Of a stretch of 64,000 bases of DNA, positions 1 to 13,200 are shown in pieces. Below the pieces are notes generated by a model, which saw nothing but the letters and a program-made list of their open reading frames with translations, ran no database searches and was not told the DNA's origin. Position numbers and translations under genes: made by a program. Source of the stretch: Limonium bicolor (Eukaryota; Streptophyta; Magnoliopsida; Caryophyllales; Plumbaginaceae); contig CM041776.1 in NCBI GenBank assembly GCA_023374045.1, forward strand, positions 349,493,636 to 349,557,635, in the 5' to 3' direction. The stretch's first letter is position 1. The number at the start of each line of letters is the position of its first letter.

Positions 1-303
1 AGAAATGAACATATTTGGACAGTCTGTCTACCACCACAAGGACCGTAGAAATGCCTTGCACCTTAGGTAACCCTGAAATGAAATCCATGCTCACATCCTC
101 CCACACCCGTTCAGAATCGGCAGTGGCTGAAGCAAACCGGCAGGGGAGAGAGTGCTATATTTCACGGCGAAGACAGATATCACAATGGCCACATACTCCT
201 TAACTTGCTTACGCGTGCCAACCAAAACACCACCGCAGCCCTCTCTTATAAGTACGCAAATACCAGAGTGACCGCCCAAGGGAGAGCAGTGGCAATCCTT
301 CAA
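1..303 (-). pseudogene. Ty3/gypsy integrase fragment (zinc-binding domain and start of core)
   Basis: The minus-strand reading shows the H-containing SPLGGHSGI motif, a degraded KQVKEYV stretch and the [10 protein letters not shown] linker, all typical of the integrase N-terminal region of plant gypsy elements. In the next frame toward position 1 comes MDFISGLPK and VVVDRLSKY, the start of the catalytic core with its first Asp. The second Asp and the Glu lie beyond the window. The expected zinc-binding cysteines after KEYV are not readable (VAIVIS in their place), so this domain looks decayed. Confidence 0.8.
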
Positions 304-400
304 GGGAATCAGAGTAGATTTCGCAGAGAGGACTAATCTGTCATTAAAGAAGAGATGACCCGACTGCAGCTAAATCCAGGGTGAGAATCCCCCGTCACCA

Positions 401-1661
401 TCAGATCTTGAATGATCTTCTGCAGCTTATTATCCGATTGTAATTCTGATTCAATACAGTCCCAACCCTCCAAGGAAATGACCGAAAAGGAATACAGTTC
501 AGTAATGATCTCAAATCAAACCCCCAGAGCTTGATCACCCATTTGTACTGATCCTCGGACATGAGGCGCTGCTCCCATAGGTGCTTAAGGGTCTTATGAT
601 CTGTCTTTATCACAATTTTCCTTCCAAGCAAATAATGTCTCCACTTTTGGACAGCAAACCCCCACAGCCATAAGCTCCTTTTTGTAGATAGATTTGGCTA
701 AGGCGCACGGAGAGAAAGAGTGGGTGAGATAGCAAATGGGCCATCCTTCTTGCATGAGAACTGCCCCCATACCCTTACCAGAAGCATCAGTCTCCAATTC
801 GAACAGCTTGGAAAAATTTGGTACCGTCAAAACGGGCACCGAAGACAGTGCTGTTTTCAGCTGCTCAAACGCACCCTGAGCCTCCTTACCCCACTGAAAA
901 GTCTTTTCTTAATAAGGCAGTTAATGGAGCAGCAATGATCCCATAGTCACGAACAAACCGCCTATAATATCGTGTGAGTCCAAAGGAGCGCAACTCCTTA
1001 ACAGAAGCGGGTACAAGCCAGGCCAACATCGCATGGATTTTCGGAGGGTCAACCTCCACCCCGTCACCAGAAATAATTGTGCCCCAAGAAGTACTCCAAC
1101 CAGTGCTGACCCGAAACTGCACTTTTTCAGCTTGACCGAAACCTGTTGCGGATGCAGAAGATGCGCATCCCACGAAGGGCTATACACCAGTATATCATCG
1201 AAAAAGACCAGTACAAATTTGCGGAGAAAAGGTTTGAAGATGCTAGTCATAAGGGATTGAAAGGTAGCTGGAGGCATAACCAGAAATTCATAATGCCCTT
1301 CGTGTGTCCGAAAAGCAGTTTCATGGATATCGTCCTCATGCACCCGAATTTGATGGTAACCTGAAGTCAAGTCCAGCTTGTAGAAGACACAAGCACCATG
1401 CAATTCATCAAGTAATTCATCAATAGTAGGAAGCGGAAATTTATCTGGGACAGTTACCTCATTATGGGCTCGATAATCGACACAAAAACTCAATTCCCCG
1501 CTCTTCTTCCTTACTAACAGAACTGGGCTAGAAAAGGGGCTGCAGCTGGGTCTAATGAAGTCTGACATCAAGAGTTCGTGGACAATCCTCTCGATCTGAT
1601 TTTTTTGATAATGTGGGTACCGATATGGCCGGATATTCGGGGGTACAGTGTCTGGCTTCAA
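401..1661 (-). pseudogene. Ty3/gypsy reverse transcriptase and RNase H, frameshifted
   Basis: This is the polymerase part of pol. The longest segment (1661-921) reads from the [11 protein letters not shown] pre-RT motif through [13 protein letters not shown] to the catalytic FFDDILVYS box, so the two active-site Asp residues are present. The thumb and RNase H continue in other frames: [14 protein letters not shown], then LETDASGKGMGAVL with the first RNase H Asp (about 790-839), then VIKTDHKTLKHLWEQRL (401-631). At least three frame changes separate these blocks, so a full-length product is not expected. Confidence 0.9.
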
Positions 1662-1952
1662 TGGGATTCAATGGTCCGAAAATCTGGTAGGCGGAAGGGA
1701 GGAAAGAGGTTCAAAACATCCTGGAATTGATCAATGAGCAACTACAAATCAGCCCCCAACTCGAACTCCTGGAACTGCTCTGCACCAGAAGGAGATAATA
1801 ATAACAGCCAACTTTCTTCATGATCAGAGACGGCTGTAGACATAGTCTTCCAACTAACTTCTTCCATCAAGTAAGAAGGGTCACCACACAACCGAATAAG
1901 TCCCCCCTCTTTCCAAAACTGAATAGTAAGCATACCCCAATTAGTGAATGTG

Positions 1953-2264
1953 TCACCCAGCTTTTCCAGCCAGTCCAAACCAAGGATAATATCGACTCCC
2001 GAAATGCGACCCTTGGAGCTTCAGCTTCAGTCCCTTACAGATTCCCGTACTCATTATCGTATCACCATTACCGATGGTAACTCCGAAGGAGACCGTGGGG
2101 TCCACTGTGAGTGCCAATTTCTTGACCAAACTCTCTTGAAAAAAACAGTGTGTGGCTCCGCTACCCACCAGAACCAGCACCGGCTCATCATACAAGTTAC
2201 CTACTGATACGATTCGAGGTGTATCACCCTCCATTGATACGATTCGAGGTGTATCACCCTCCAC
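1953..2264 (-). pseudogene. Ty3/gypsy aspartic protease domain with altered active site
   Basis: The retropepsin-like segment contains VLVLVGSGATHCFF, where family members read DSGATHNF, so the catalytic Asp is replaced by Gly. Downstream hydrophobic strands of the fold are still readable. A 30-bp in-frame tandem duplication (2205-2264) repeats the ten residues MEGDTPRIVS just before the domain. With the missing Asp the protease should be inactive. Confidence 0.75.
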
Positions 2265-2763
2265 AATCCTCCCAAGAGACTAATCCTTCTATTCAATTCC
2301 ACGATACCCACCACTTAACCCTGGCCATCTATTTATATTTGCTAAGTGCAGAAAATACAACACAATTACCTCTAAGCCCCTATCCTAAACAATAAACTCT
2401 TCCATACCATATCCCTAATCCTAACACCTACCAACTTCAGCGACCTGCGTGAAGAAATCCCCACCCGAGTAAGGTGCGACAACTCCACCTGCGTGAAAGC
2501 TACAGAATCACACTGCAACTCCTCTTCAGAGAGAGAAAACTTCTTCCCCACCGTCACTGTTATCAGTAAGCAGCAGTTGAAGGCTGGAAATGCACCTATG
2601 GTTCTGGCTCCACTTATCGCCACAGCAAAAGCACAGCCCCAAAGATCTCCGCCTCTGCATCTCCGCATCAGGAACTCTACGGAAAGTTGAAGTAGAAGGA
2701 CTACGACTAGAGAAGATGAGATCGTTGAAGAAATCGAACCGTCAGGAGTACTGGCCTTGTGCA

Positions 2764-3508
2764 TCACCGCGTGAGAAGAGTGGACAGAAGACATCTTAGA
2801 CCCTGCCGCCTCGTTCGGCTGTACCCCACTACCAGTAGCGGCATCAGTTTTGTTCCACCAGGAAGCACTTGAAGCAGTTCCAGATCGATCACGGTCGTAC
2901 AGTCAACTAAGGTAGGGGCTTTCCCCAGTAGTGTGTCGTTCCTTTCTTCGATCAATCGGGCTGTCTTCATGAGCTCTTGGAGGTCGCGAGGGGCAAAGAG
3001 GGCCAATTCGGCTTTAATCGCATCCTTCAGTCCAGTCCGAAAAAATGCTCTAGAAAACTTCACCGGATATGTTCTTTAAGTGGGCGGAGTAAAACTTGAA
3101 CTGACTGCGATATTCTTCTACCGAATTCTCCTGTCGCAGGGAGCAGAGCAAATCCAGACGGTTTTAGCTTAGGGAAGATCCGAATCGCTCTATCAACAGA
3201 GAGGTAAATTCAGTCCATGACGGTAGGCCTATATGGTTCTCTAACCAATCGAACCAATATAATGCCGTATCCTCCATACACAAGCTAGCTGCCCTCACTC
3301 GATTTTCGTTGGCGATTTCACTCAAGGCAAAATACCTTTCAGCTTTGTAAAACCATCCCTGTGGATCGTCTCCAACGAAAACAGGAAGTTCAATCTTCCT
3401 GATCTTAATCTCTTTCCTTTCTCCTCGTTCTCCCAACAAGCCACTGGAGCGTCGACCAGAGTAATCTCCGTCCAAATTTTGCGGTGCCTTTTGCAGCGAA
3501 ACAACCAC
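2764..3508 (-). pseudogene. Ty3/gypsy gag (capsid region), two fragments
   Basis: The upstream fragment (3508-3164) carries KIELPVFVGDDPQGWFYKAE and ALYWFDWLENH, the conserved start of the plant retrotransposon gag domain. The second (3063-2764) carries FRTGLKDAIKAELALF and ELMKTARLIEERND, the usual end of that domain. The two are offset by a frame change near 3065-3165. The nucleocapsid part toward 2764-2400 is too decayed to assign. Confidence 0.8.
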
Positions 3509-3668
3509 AACAACCAGATTGCCTACTGTTGTCGCCAGGTTATCCAGCTTCCCGTGAGATCAGTGAGCTGAAGACGAATCTCGGCTTGATCTCTCTCGAT
3601 GTTCTCCATCACTGAGTTAGTTGAGCTTCTCATAGAAACCATCCAACGTCAGCACCCAAGGAAGGTGG

Positions 3669-3681
3669 CTCTAATACCAAT
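3669..3681 (-). other. Primer-binding site of the gypsy element (initiator-Met tRNA)
   Basis: The minus strand reads TGGTATTAGAGCC just inside the LTR, one mismatch from the usual TGGTATCAGAGCC complement of plant initiator methionine tRNA. It fixes the inner edge of the LTR at 3682. Confidence 0.75.
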
Positions 3682-3861
3682 TGATAGAGTAAGCAGACTC
3701 ACCTCCTCCAAAGCCCTCAGCAGAGGAACTCCTTCTATCTTCTTCCCCTCATGATTCTCTCCCACAGAATACTAATACTAATATAATGACTCTAGGGCAG
3801 TTCCCGTAACCACCCGCCACTACTTCTGACTATAACAGCCTTATTATTCTCCTTATTCTAA
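3682..3861 (-). repeat. 5' LTR of the gypsy element (outer edge approximate)
   Basis: On the minus strand the LTR ends CTATCA directly before the primer site. The outer edge is set at the inverted-looking start TGTTAGAATAAGG (3861), giving about 180 bp. The partner LTR is outside the window, so the outer boundary is a best guess, and a site nearer 3962 is also possible. Confidence 0.5.
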
Positions 3862-4160
3862 CAAACATAAAGCAGTATAGTCGAGGGGGTATTATCGTCT
3901 AGTATAAACTAGACCAAAGCGCCTATCAGATATCATTGTTACTTGCCCAGCCCAGACATACAACAAGAGGTTCAAGGTTAGAAACTAAAACGATAGGAAC
4001 ACTCAGAAAATGGTAGGCAACAGCGAAACAACATCTACTTTAATCAAATCAACTTTCTATCATGAAGAAAAAAAGGTTCTATTAGCACAGCATAAGCTAA
4101 ATCCAGAAAACATCAATTACTCTCATTACAAAAGCAGGAACACTAGAACAAGATGTAAAC

Positions 4161-4266
4161 CTGGAAGGTGCCCCGTATACTGGCATAATCCAAGACCTGC
4201 ATTTTCTTCTGCAGCTGAAATCCTCCTCCTCAGGCCATCAATTCGAGTGAGAAATAAATCCAGATA
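4161..4266 (-). other. SART3-like last visible exon, frameshifted
   Basis: After acceptor TTTCATCAG it reads [16 protein letters not shown], then the expected [11 protein letters not shown] continues only in a shifted frame after the GCTGCAGAAG stretch (about 4205-4215). The length of 106 nt is one more than a multiple of three. Donor GTTTAC follows. No later exon was recognised before the gypsy element begins. Confidence 0.65.
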
Positions 4267-7200
4267 CTGATGAAATATTCAGCTGTTAGGTCGTTGCTTC
4301 ATTTTGAGTTGCAATCCAGAAGCAAAAAGGATAGGCCATAGTAGTTAAATGAAAAGGAAACACTTAACAGTACTATTCCCATATAAAAATAGAAAATAGT
4401 ACACATGAAGTGATCAGAATCTATAACGCACTAACAAAAGTCTTCAACCACTAGTTGTATAAAAGAGCCAGAAACCGCTGTATAAGTTTGAAGTCTAGAA
4501 CCACTAGGCATAACAACATTGAACTGGCTGATGCATAGATATAGAAATTCAATGCGTGAAAAGGTAATTTCATGAGTTTACAGAATAAGCTACAGAACCA
4601 AGCAAGAGGTCACAAAAAGGAAGCCAGATAAGTTCCAAGTAGACATACCTCCTCATAACTCGAAAATGTGCACTGAAGGGCCCTTTCAAAAACCTGAAGC
4701 AGAAAACCCAAAAGTAGCAGAGCAAATGAACAAGTAAATTCAATCAAGAAGATGACAGGTGAACCACTAGAAATTGTAGAAGTGACCATAGACCGCTGCA
4801 GTTTGCCCGAAGCAAAAATCTAGGCCAGGCTTGGAACTTGGCAGCAGGTGTAGCTAACACAACGGAATTTACATGAAAGGATATAGAAGCGAAGGGCATT
4901 CAAAGCACAAATTGATCAGAAATTCGTGAAGTACCATAGACATTTCTTCCTCGGGAGCATGAACACGTTCCAAAGAAAGCAAGTACCTCACCCAGAGTTC
5001 ACCAACCCAAGGACAATTCCTGGTGGCCGGTAATATGCATCTTTTAGAACCTTACCAACCTACAACCAAAAGGCATCAAGAAATATAGAGAAACATCGAC
5101 AGATCAGATCTAGTGATGGCAGAGAGAGAGAGATAGACCTTCAGTGTTTTATCTAGATAACGTGTATAATCAAGCCACAGATCACTTGATATGGGAAATT
5201 GGGAGATGCCTCGTTCATAAAGGAAGGTGACACGTGCTGGGTCTCCAGAAGACTCTTCAAATTTTAAGTAATTCTGCAATATCATAGTTGTTAGTCTTTC
5301 AGCAAACATATCTGCCCAAACTTGCAGTGGGGAGGCAACGAAACAGAGATGTTTGATCCACAATACATATAGAAAGAAAAAAATAGTAGAGAGATAAAAA
5401 CGATGTATCTCAAAGCACTGAATTGAGACAGTAAGAGCTCGTACATAATTTCATAGGGAGATTCCAGGATTTTCAGCCATTACGGACACAGTGTACATGG
5501 AAAGATATTGAAATCTTTCCGAAATATCAGTTATCAACTCTAAACAACTTCTCATGAGATTTAATGTCACACGGTTATACCCAAATATTCTTCTCATCTA
5601 TAAATATAAGGCGAAACATAATTGTATATTGGGGAAATGCAAAGAGACATATTTGTGATGCTGTCTTGGAGGCAACAAGTAATATAGAGCGACAGTATAG
5701 AAAAACAGAATCAGCAAGCTTTTGATCTGATACCTAGGACTAATTTCTCAAGGAAGGAAATAACACATTAATTCGCAAGATAGCTCAAAACCCATAAATG
5801 TTCAAGAGAAATACGAAATTATTAGGCGTCAAGCAAAGAAAGATAAGGCGCACACAGCAACTTTTATAGATCAATAAATTTAAAGTATATATATATAACA
5901 GGGGATCACAAGAATTCCTTTACTACTTCCAGAATGAGACTAACTGCTAGACTCAATAAATAAAGTCCCAAATCATGAAGGAAACTGTGTTTCAGCCAAA
6001 GTATGGACTTAGTTCTCACTGTGTATAACTCTACATAACCACTATATTCCCTTTTATTAAAAAATTTCCATAAGTCTCTCTCAATATTCCCACGCACAAA
6101 CATACTGCCACGTCTTCATCTAGTTTCCTTTACGTTCTTGTTCCCTATCCCTAACAAACCTGGCCAAAATATCTATGACCACTACCGTATCATGAGCATA
6201 TATATAAGTGAATGTCATGGCTATTAGAGAAGATGCTCCAAGTTTTACAAACTTTTAGTTGGTGGAGCAACATTAGGGTGTTCATTATGGTAAGTTGAAC
6301 CATATTTTATACTATATTATTCTATGTCCATTTGCTGATAGAAAGCTTCCAGTCAAGTGTACACGCAGACGCACATACCAACTTTTACACCCTGAGATCA
6401 ATGAATTAAGATTCTATTAGAGCTTAATGAGTTCGATAAAGACATCCCATCTTACTGAAAAGATAAAGAGTGTACAAGAAGCACATAAATAAACAAAGAT
6501 CCTCATACCATAAACTGCAGAAGTCTCTCAGAATCGCTCAACCCAGGTTTAGAGATTTGTTCTTCCAAACTGACACGAACATCATACATCTCTAAAGCCT
6601 TCCTATATGCAGTGGCAACAGTAGAAGTGATGCCATCCAAGTCATCAGAATCAACATTGAGAAGATTTCCCTGTTCCCCTTCCCAGGTCTTGTATGCACG
6701 AAGATTCAAACTCATGTTGGAAAGAGGTACCGACAAGTGGCGTTGGAATATACTTCTAACCCGCTGAACCTGCTTTGTTTTACTCTACAGTGAAAAAGCA
6801 ATACTATCTGTAAAAAGCTGGTGGCAGTATAAGCCAGTCAATAACAATAATAAGTTTAGAATCTTTTACATGAGCCTACCAACAACTAATCAAAGGACTT
6901 CATTGTCAGCACCATTTTACAATCTGTAGAGAATGTGACAATTACCAGTCACATGAACATAGCGGGGAGTAGCTGGCAGGTCATAGATAACAAAATATAC
7001 ATATATACATATGCCTATTCACCAAAATATACATATATATGTATGTATCTATAGAAGATGTTCACGTTGATTGATAGGTAATATTTGTTGCACCAGCAAC
7101 ATATACAGCTCAGCACACCATTCTTATGAGTGGTTCAGTAAGAAATCAAGCACTGGTTCAACACCATCACCAGCGCTAATGGTCTGCTACACCTTTACCT

Positions 7201-10200
7201 AATATCTGCATCCATATAGCTAGAAGTATATTTTCCAGAGCAAACCCGATTATAGGCATCATGTTCCGCCACCAAAACCATTGACCAATCGTATAATTTC
7301 ATTACTTAATTTACCAGAAAAGAAATACTGGCCACTAGAGATAAGTATTAAGAAAAAGGAGGGGAGTTGTTCAGTTATGCTGGCAGGAAAATGGGAAATG
7401 TAAACTGGGAAAGACCTGGAAACAAACATAGTAACAAACTATAGATCTGACAGAGGAGACAGTGTTTCTGAAACAAGCAGGAAAAATATGATCTAGATCG
7501 ACAAACACTGAGCTCAGGCATGTTTTACAACAGGGGGTCTTTATCTTAGCCCAAAGCTTCTTTTGTTATTCCCTTCTTGCCAGTACTGATGCTAAATAGT
7601 CATCCGTTGTACTCTCCATATCCTCGCTACCCCATCCTACTTTGCAAGATCATACTGGACATGCTAGTGTGATGGCTACTGTTATTGATAACATGGAGAA
7701 GACATTTTCTAAGAAAGAGAAACAATAACTGCAAACAGAGCAGATAAGATGGCCAATTGATAACACGAATATAACAGGAGCAGAGCAAATAAAAGCGAGA
7801 ATTGTAAAATTAATTACAATATAATCAACCTCTATGTCAGCTTCGTCAATAGTCAAGATGATAGCTTGCTCAAATTCCTTGTAAGCCTCCCATATCTGAT
7901 TGCCTTCACAAAAATGCAGACCAGCAGCGGTGAGCGCACGCTCAAAAAGGTTTCTTGCTTTAGACAGACCAGCAGGTGAACATTCTCGAACAGATGAGTC
8001 ATATTCTTGAACATAACTCAAGTAGTCACACCAAAGAGGAACAGACTGCACACAAATTAGCATCGTCAACTTTGTTGAACTGCAGGAAGGAAAAAGGTCA
8101 ATAGCAGAGATTTAAAATGATAAAGTTGTTGACAGACCTATACTGAACAGGCACCATTAGTCTAGGAAATAGTGCATTTATTATTTATGTAATTAATTAG
8201 GTTCTTATGTCTGTCCAGCATGTAATTAGTTGTATCTATTCAATTATTTATGTTTCCTCGACAGACACCTAGGTGTCTCTTCCCTTAGGTTATCTAGATC
8301 CTTCCTAAGGTGCCTATAACTATAGGGCTGTATATCTTCTTTCAGATTATCAAACGCTGAATAAACTCACAGTAAACTACATGGTATCAGAGCTTAAACC
8401 TACTCCTTCCTCTCCCTCTGGCTGCCGCCACTTTCGTCAACCCTAACCCTAAACACTGCAACCTCTTCTTTAATTTATGGTTGCACTTCCAGCTCTAAAT
8501 CTCCAGCACCAAACCTTTTTTTCTGGGTATCTTTGTCCTATCTTGGTGTTCCTTTCTCCTGCGGTGCTCTCAGCTCACCTCTCTCCCTAGTGCATCTCCA
8601 GTCTTCTTGCACTAGCTCATTCTTCTAGGTGTCTCCACCTTCTCTCTCCACCAAGGATCTTTTTTTTTAAATGTCGAAGGAAGATACTTCAAATTCTGCA
8701 TCAAGTCACCTAGACCACTCCACCATTGTAAGAGCCACTGTTGCTGCTGCAGCCGCCCTCAAATACCAGATGTTCGACTTACCCCCAGTCCATTCATCCT
8801 ATCGATCAAATTACCTTGGTTGGTCTAAACAGGTGAACACTCTTCTCCGTGGCAAAGACGTTGAAGACCCCCTTAATAATCAAAGCCAGCAAAAGGGGAC
8901 AATGATGCTGAGTGGCAGAAAATTAATGTCAATATTTGTGCCTGGTTATGGAACTCTAGGGACCCAAATATTAATAGCACGTGTCTTTATCTAGACACTG
9001 CAAAAGAAATTTGGGAATTCATACAACAATCCTACTCTTCAGCCAAAGACGGTGCCTGTCTATGATCTATGGCTTCAAACCATAACTCTCAAGCAAGGTA
9101 CTCGATCTGTCACCGAATATGCTACTGATCTCCAGCGGCGGTGGTCCGAACTTGATCAGTATCAAACCTTTACTTGGTCAAGTGCTGCTGATGTCACTAT
9201 CACAAAAAATACCTGAATCGGCTGCGCTTGTACTGCTTCTTATCTGGTCTAAATCCGGAATACGATCAAGTTCGTGCTCAAATCCTTAACAGCACTCCTC
9301 TTCCTGCTCTACCCTCTGCCATAGCTACTGTAAAACATGAAGAGAGCAGACGCAACATCTTGTTGGACAATAAGACAGTGGACAACACAACTCTGGCTGC
9401 TAAAACAGTTTCTACAACACCCAAAGGAAAAGAAGGAAGATGGTGTGATCATTGTAAGCGGTCTAATCACAACATTGACCAATGCTGGAAGCTGTATCCT
9501 CACCTACAGAGAAGCAAAAAGGGTCAAGAAAAATGTGGTCCTGAATGCGCTAATTCCGCCTCTTCTAAATATGGAAACTCTACCACGCCCTCATCCATAT
9601 TCAAGAAGAAATCTAGCAACTTAGAGCTATGCTGCAATCGCTTCAGGCACCTAATGATTCTGGTCATTGCTCTCTTGCTCTGCAAGGTAAACCCTCTACA
9701 AATTTTTGTCTTAATGCTTCAGAACAGTCTCCACATTCAGATTGGATCTTGAATTCAGATGCTACCTCACATATGACCTCTACCTCATCTTTACTTACAC
9801 ACTATTATCCTTGTTCCACTAATGACAACATTACTACTGCAAATGGCACGTCTACACGTGTTTCTGGACATGACAATGTCATACTTTCTGACCGACTACA
9901 TTTGAAAAATACCTTACACGTTCCTAGACTTGCCATGAACCTTGCATTTATCCACAAATTGACTACTGACCTCAAATGTGGTGCTATTTTTTTCCTTCTT
10001 GGTGTATCTTGCAAGATCTGCACACAGGGAAGATGATTGGAACTGCTAAGCAACGGGATGTACTATACTACCTTGATATACCTGTTGTCTTGAATTCTTC
10101 ACCTAAATCCCTTGCTTCAACCACTACTAATACCAATACTATTTGGCTTCATCATAAACCCTTTGGGCATCCTTCATTTCATGTGCTAAAAATCAAGTTC

Positions 10201-13200
10201 CCCACACCTTTTTAATGGTATTGATGTTTCAATGTGATGTGTGTGAATTTGCTAAACACTCTCGTGTGTATTTCCCTTAAAGTAATACCATGAGTAGTTC
10301 TCCCTTTGATCTCATTCACAGCGATGTTTGGGGACCTTCTCCAATTGCTAATATTTCTAGGGCTCGTTGGTAATTTATTGATGATTGTACTCGCTTTATG
10401 TGGGTTTTTCTCAAGAAAAAAAAGTGATGTGAGCTCAATTATTCCCACCTTCTGCAACATGATTCACACCCAATTCTCCACCAATATAAAATGCTTTCGC
10501 ACTGATAATGCAACCGATTATTTCAACCAAGTTGTTAACTCTTCTTTCTCTCTAAAGGTATCATTCATGAATCTTCCTGCCCATACACTCCACAACAAAA
10601 TGGCACGGCTGAAAGAAAAAGCGGCATCTAGTTGAAATGAGTCGTGCTTTACTCTTCCAATTAAATACTCCTAAGCACTATTGGGTGAAGCTACACTAAC
10701 TACATGTCATCTCATCAACAAATTGCCTACTCGCATTCTTAAAAATAAATCCCCGCTTGAGCTCCTTCGTCAATTTTTCCCCACTCACAAAATCTCTTCT
10801 GATCTAAACTTACGGGTTTTCGGGTGCACTGCTTTTGTTCATATTCCCACTCCTCATAGGGGAAACTTGGATCGATTCTCTACTAAATGTATCTTTCTGG
10901 GATATTCTCCTACTAAAAAAGGATACAAATACTACAATCCCACTACAAAAAAAAGAGTTACATAACTTTTGATGCTCCTTTTCATGAATTAGAACCTTTT
11001 ACTCTGACCCTATCTCTTCTTCATCTCATTCTTTTTCACAGACTGAAGAAAATCAGCATCCTCTTCCCACCTACACCATTACCCCTCCATCACAACAAAC
11101 ATTACCACCACCACATTCACAACCATCAAAGCCATCTTCAACTCCGCCTGATCCACCACACACTCAATTACCCCCGGATTCAGTTCACCACCATCTTCCC
11201 CATCCCCTAATCTACCACAAGACCAATAGGTTATCTCTCCTACTGAATCTTCCACCACAGATCATTCCCCTAACCTTCCAGTAACAAAGGTATTATCAAG
11301 GCAGTACAAATCCACCCTGACACAGGATCAATTATCTAACCCATGTATAGATCCTCTCCCTAAGGAAACCTCCCCTCCAATTGCTTTGCGGAAAGGTGTA
11401 CGTCAGTGCACAAAACCCCCTCTCTATCCTTTGGCCAATTTTGTAAGCTTTAATAATGTTTCTTCTTCTCATGCCTTGTTTTGTTCAAAGCTTGAATGAA
11501 ATCCAAATTCAAAATCTGTTTCTGAAGCATTGGCCAAGAAAGAGTGGAGGGATGCCATGCAAGAGGAAATCAGAGCTCTTGAAAGAATCATACATGGGTT
11601 GTTGTAACAAAACCACAAAGAAAGCATGTTGTTGATTGCAGGTGGATCTTTACTGTTAAATGCAATGTTGATGGATCTCTAGAGCGGTACAAAGCTCGAC
11701 TTGTAGCTAAAGGGTACACCTAGACATATGGGATTATTTATCAGGAGACATTCGTTCTTGTGGCTAAGCTCAACACTGTTCACATCCTATCATCTTTGGC
11801 ATCGCACTTTGATTGGCCTTTGTTACAGTTTGATGTCAAGAATATCTTTCTCCATGGTGACCTGCATGATAAGATCTATATACGAATCCCTCTGAACTTT
11901 AATGGTGAGTCTACCTCTACCAAAGTATGTTGACTAAAAAAGGCTCTCTATGTCCTCAGACAGTCCCCTCGAGCTTGGTTTGACCGATTCACCAAAGTTG
12001 TTCGAGCTGCTGGTTATAGACAAAGTCAGGGTGAACATACGTTGTTTTTCAAACACTCTCACCCAGGGGGAGTCACTATCCTTCTTGTCTACGTTGATGA
12101 CATCATTGTTACTGGTAATGATTCGGCAAAGAGACAACGTCTAGAAAAGCAGCTCAAATCACAATTTGATATCAAGTCTCTTGGCTCTTTCAAATATTTC
12201 CTTGGAATTGAAGTTGCCCGTTCATCTCAAGGCATCTTTATCAGCCAACAAAAGTATATCACTGACCTTCTGAGTCAGACAGGCAAGAGTGGGTGTCGAC
12301 CAGCTACTTCACCGATGGATCCCAATCATAAGCTTGGCAGCGCTCACGATGAGCCTAAAATTGATTCATCTATGAATCAGCGTTTATGTGGTAAGTTGAT
12401 ATATCTTTCGCATACTAGACCTAATATTTCCTATGCGGTAAGAGTACTAAGTCAGTTCATGCATGACCCAAGAAAACCGCATCTAGAAGCTGCCTATAGG
12501 GTTCTACACTACTTAAAGGGGGCTCCAGGCCAAGGGATCTTGTTCAAAAAAGGGGAACAACTAACAGTTCAAGCCTTTACTGATGTTGATTATGGTGGCT
12601 CTCTTACTGACCGACGGTCTACTACAGGATTCTGTGTGTTCCTGGCAGGAAATCTCATGACATGGAGAAGCAAAAAATAGAATGTTATGGCTCGATACTC
12701 AGCTGAATCTGAGCTGAGATCTCTTGCAAACGGTCTATGTGAGCTTCTTTGGATCAGAATTATTTTATGTGATTTACGAATCAAATGGGGAGGTCCCATG
12801 GAGTTGAGATGTGAACAAGTCTACAATTAGCATAGCCCACAATCCTGCCCAGCATGATTGAACCAAACACATTGAGATTGACACACTTCATCAAGGAGAA
12901 GATAGAAGGAGGTCTAATTGATCTGAGCTATATCCCTTCTGAAGAGCAGATTGCTGACGTGTTTACCAGCCCTCTCCATAGTCCCAGATTGCATAATCTT
13001 ATCTTCAAGCTGGGTTTGTAAGCTTAAGGGGGAGTGTAGACAGACCTATACTGAACAGGCACCATTAGTCTAGGAAATAGTGCATTTATTATTTCTGTAA
13101 TTAATTAGGTTTATGTCTATCCAGCATGTAATTAATTGTATCTGTTCAACAGTTTATGTTTCCTAGACAGACACTTCTAGGTGTCTCTTCCCTTAGGTTA

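Larger units (their letters stand above)
1..3861 (-). mobile_element. Ty3/gypsy LTR retrotransposon, left part cut by window edge
   Basis: Read on the minus strand, the order is LTR, primer site, gag, protease, reverse transcriptase, RNase H, then integrase, which is the Ty3/gypsy order (integrase after RNase H). The element runs off the left edge inside the integrase core, so its 3' LTR and TSD cannot be checked. Frames are broken by stops and shifts, so this copy is not autonomous. It lies directly downstream of the last visible exon of the SART3-like gene and most likely occupies an intron of it (inference). The exact lineage was not resolved. Confidence 0.9.

Noticed and set aside
1146..1364. 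Plus-strand ORFs over the RT region
   Set aside because: Antisense shadows of the minus-strand gypsy reverse transcriptase.
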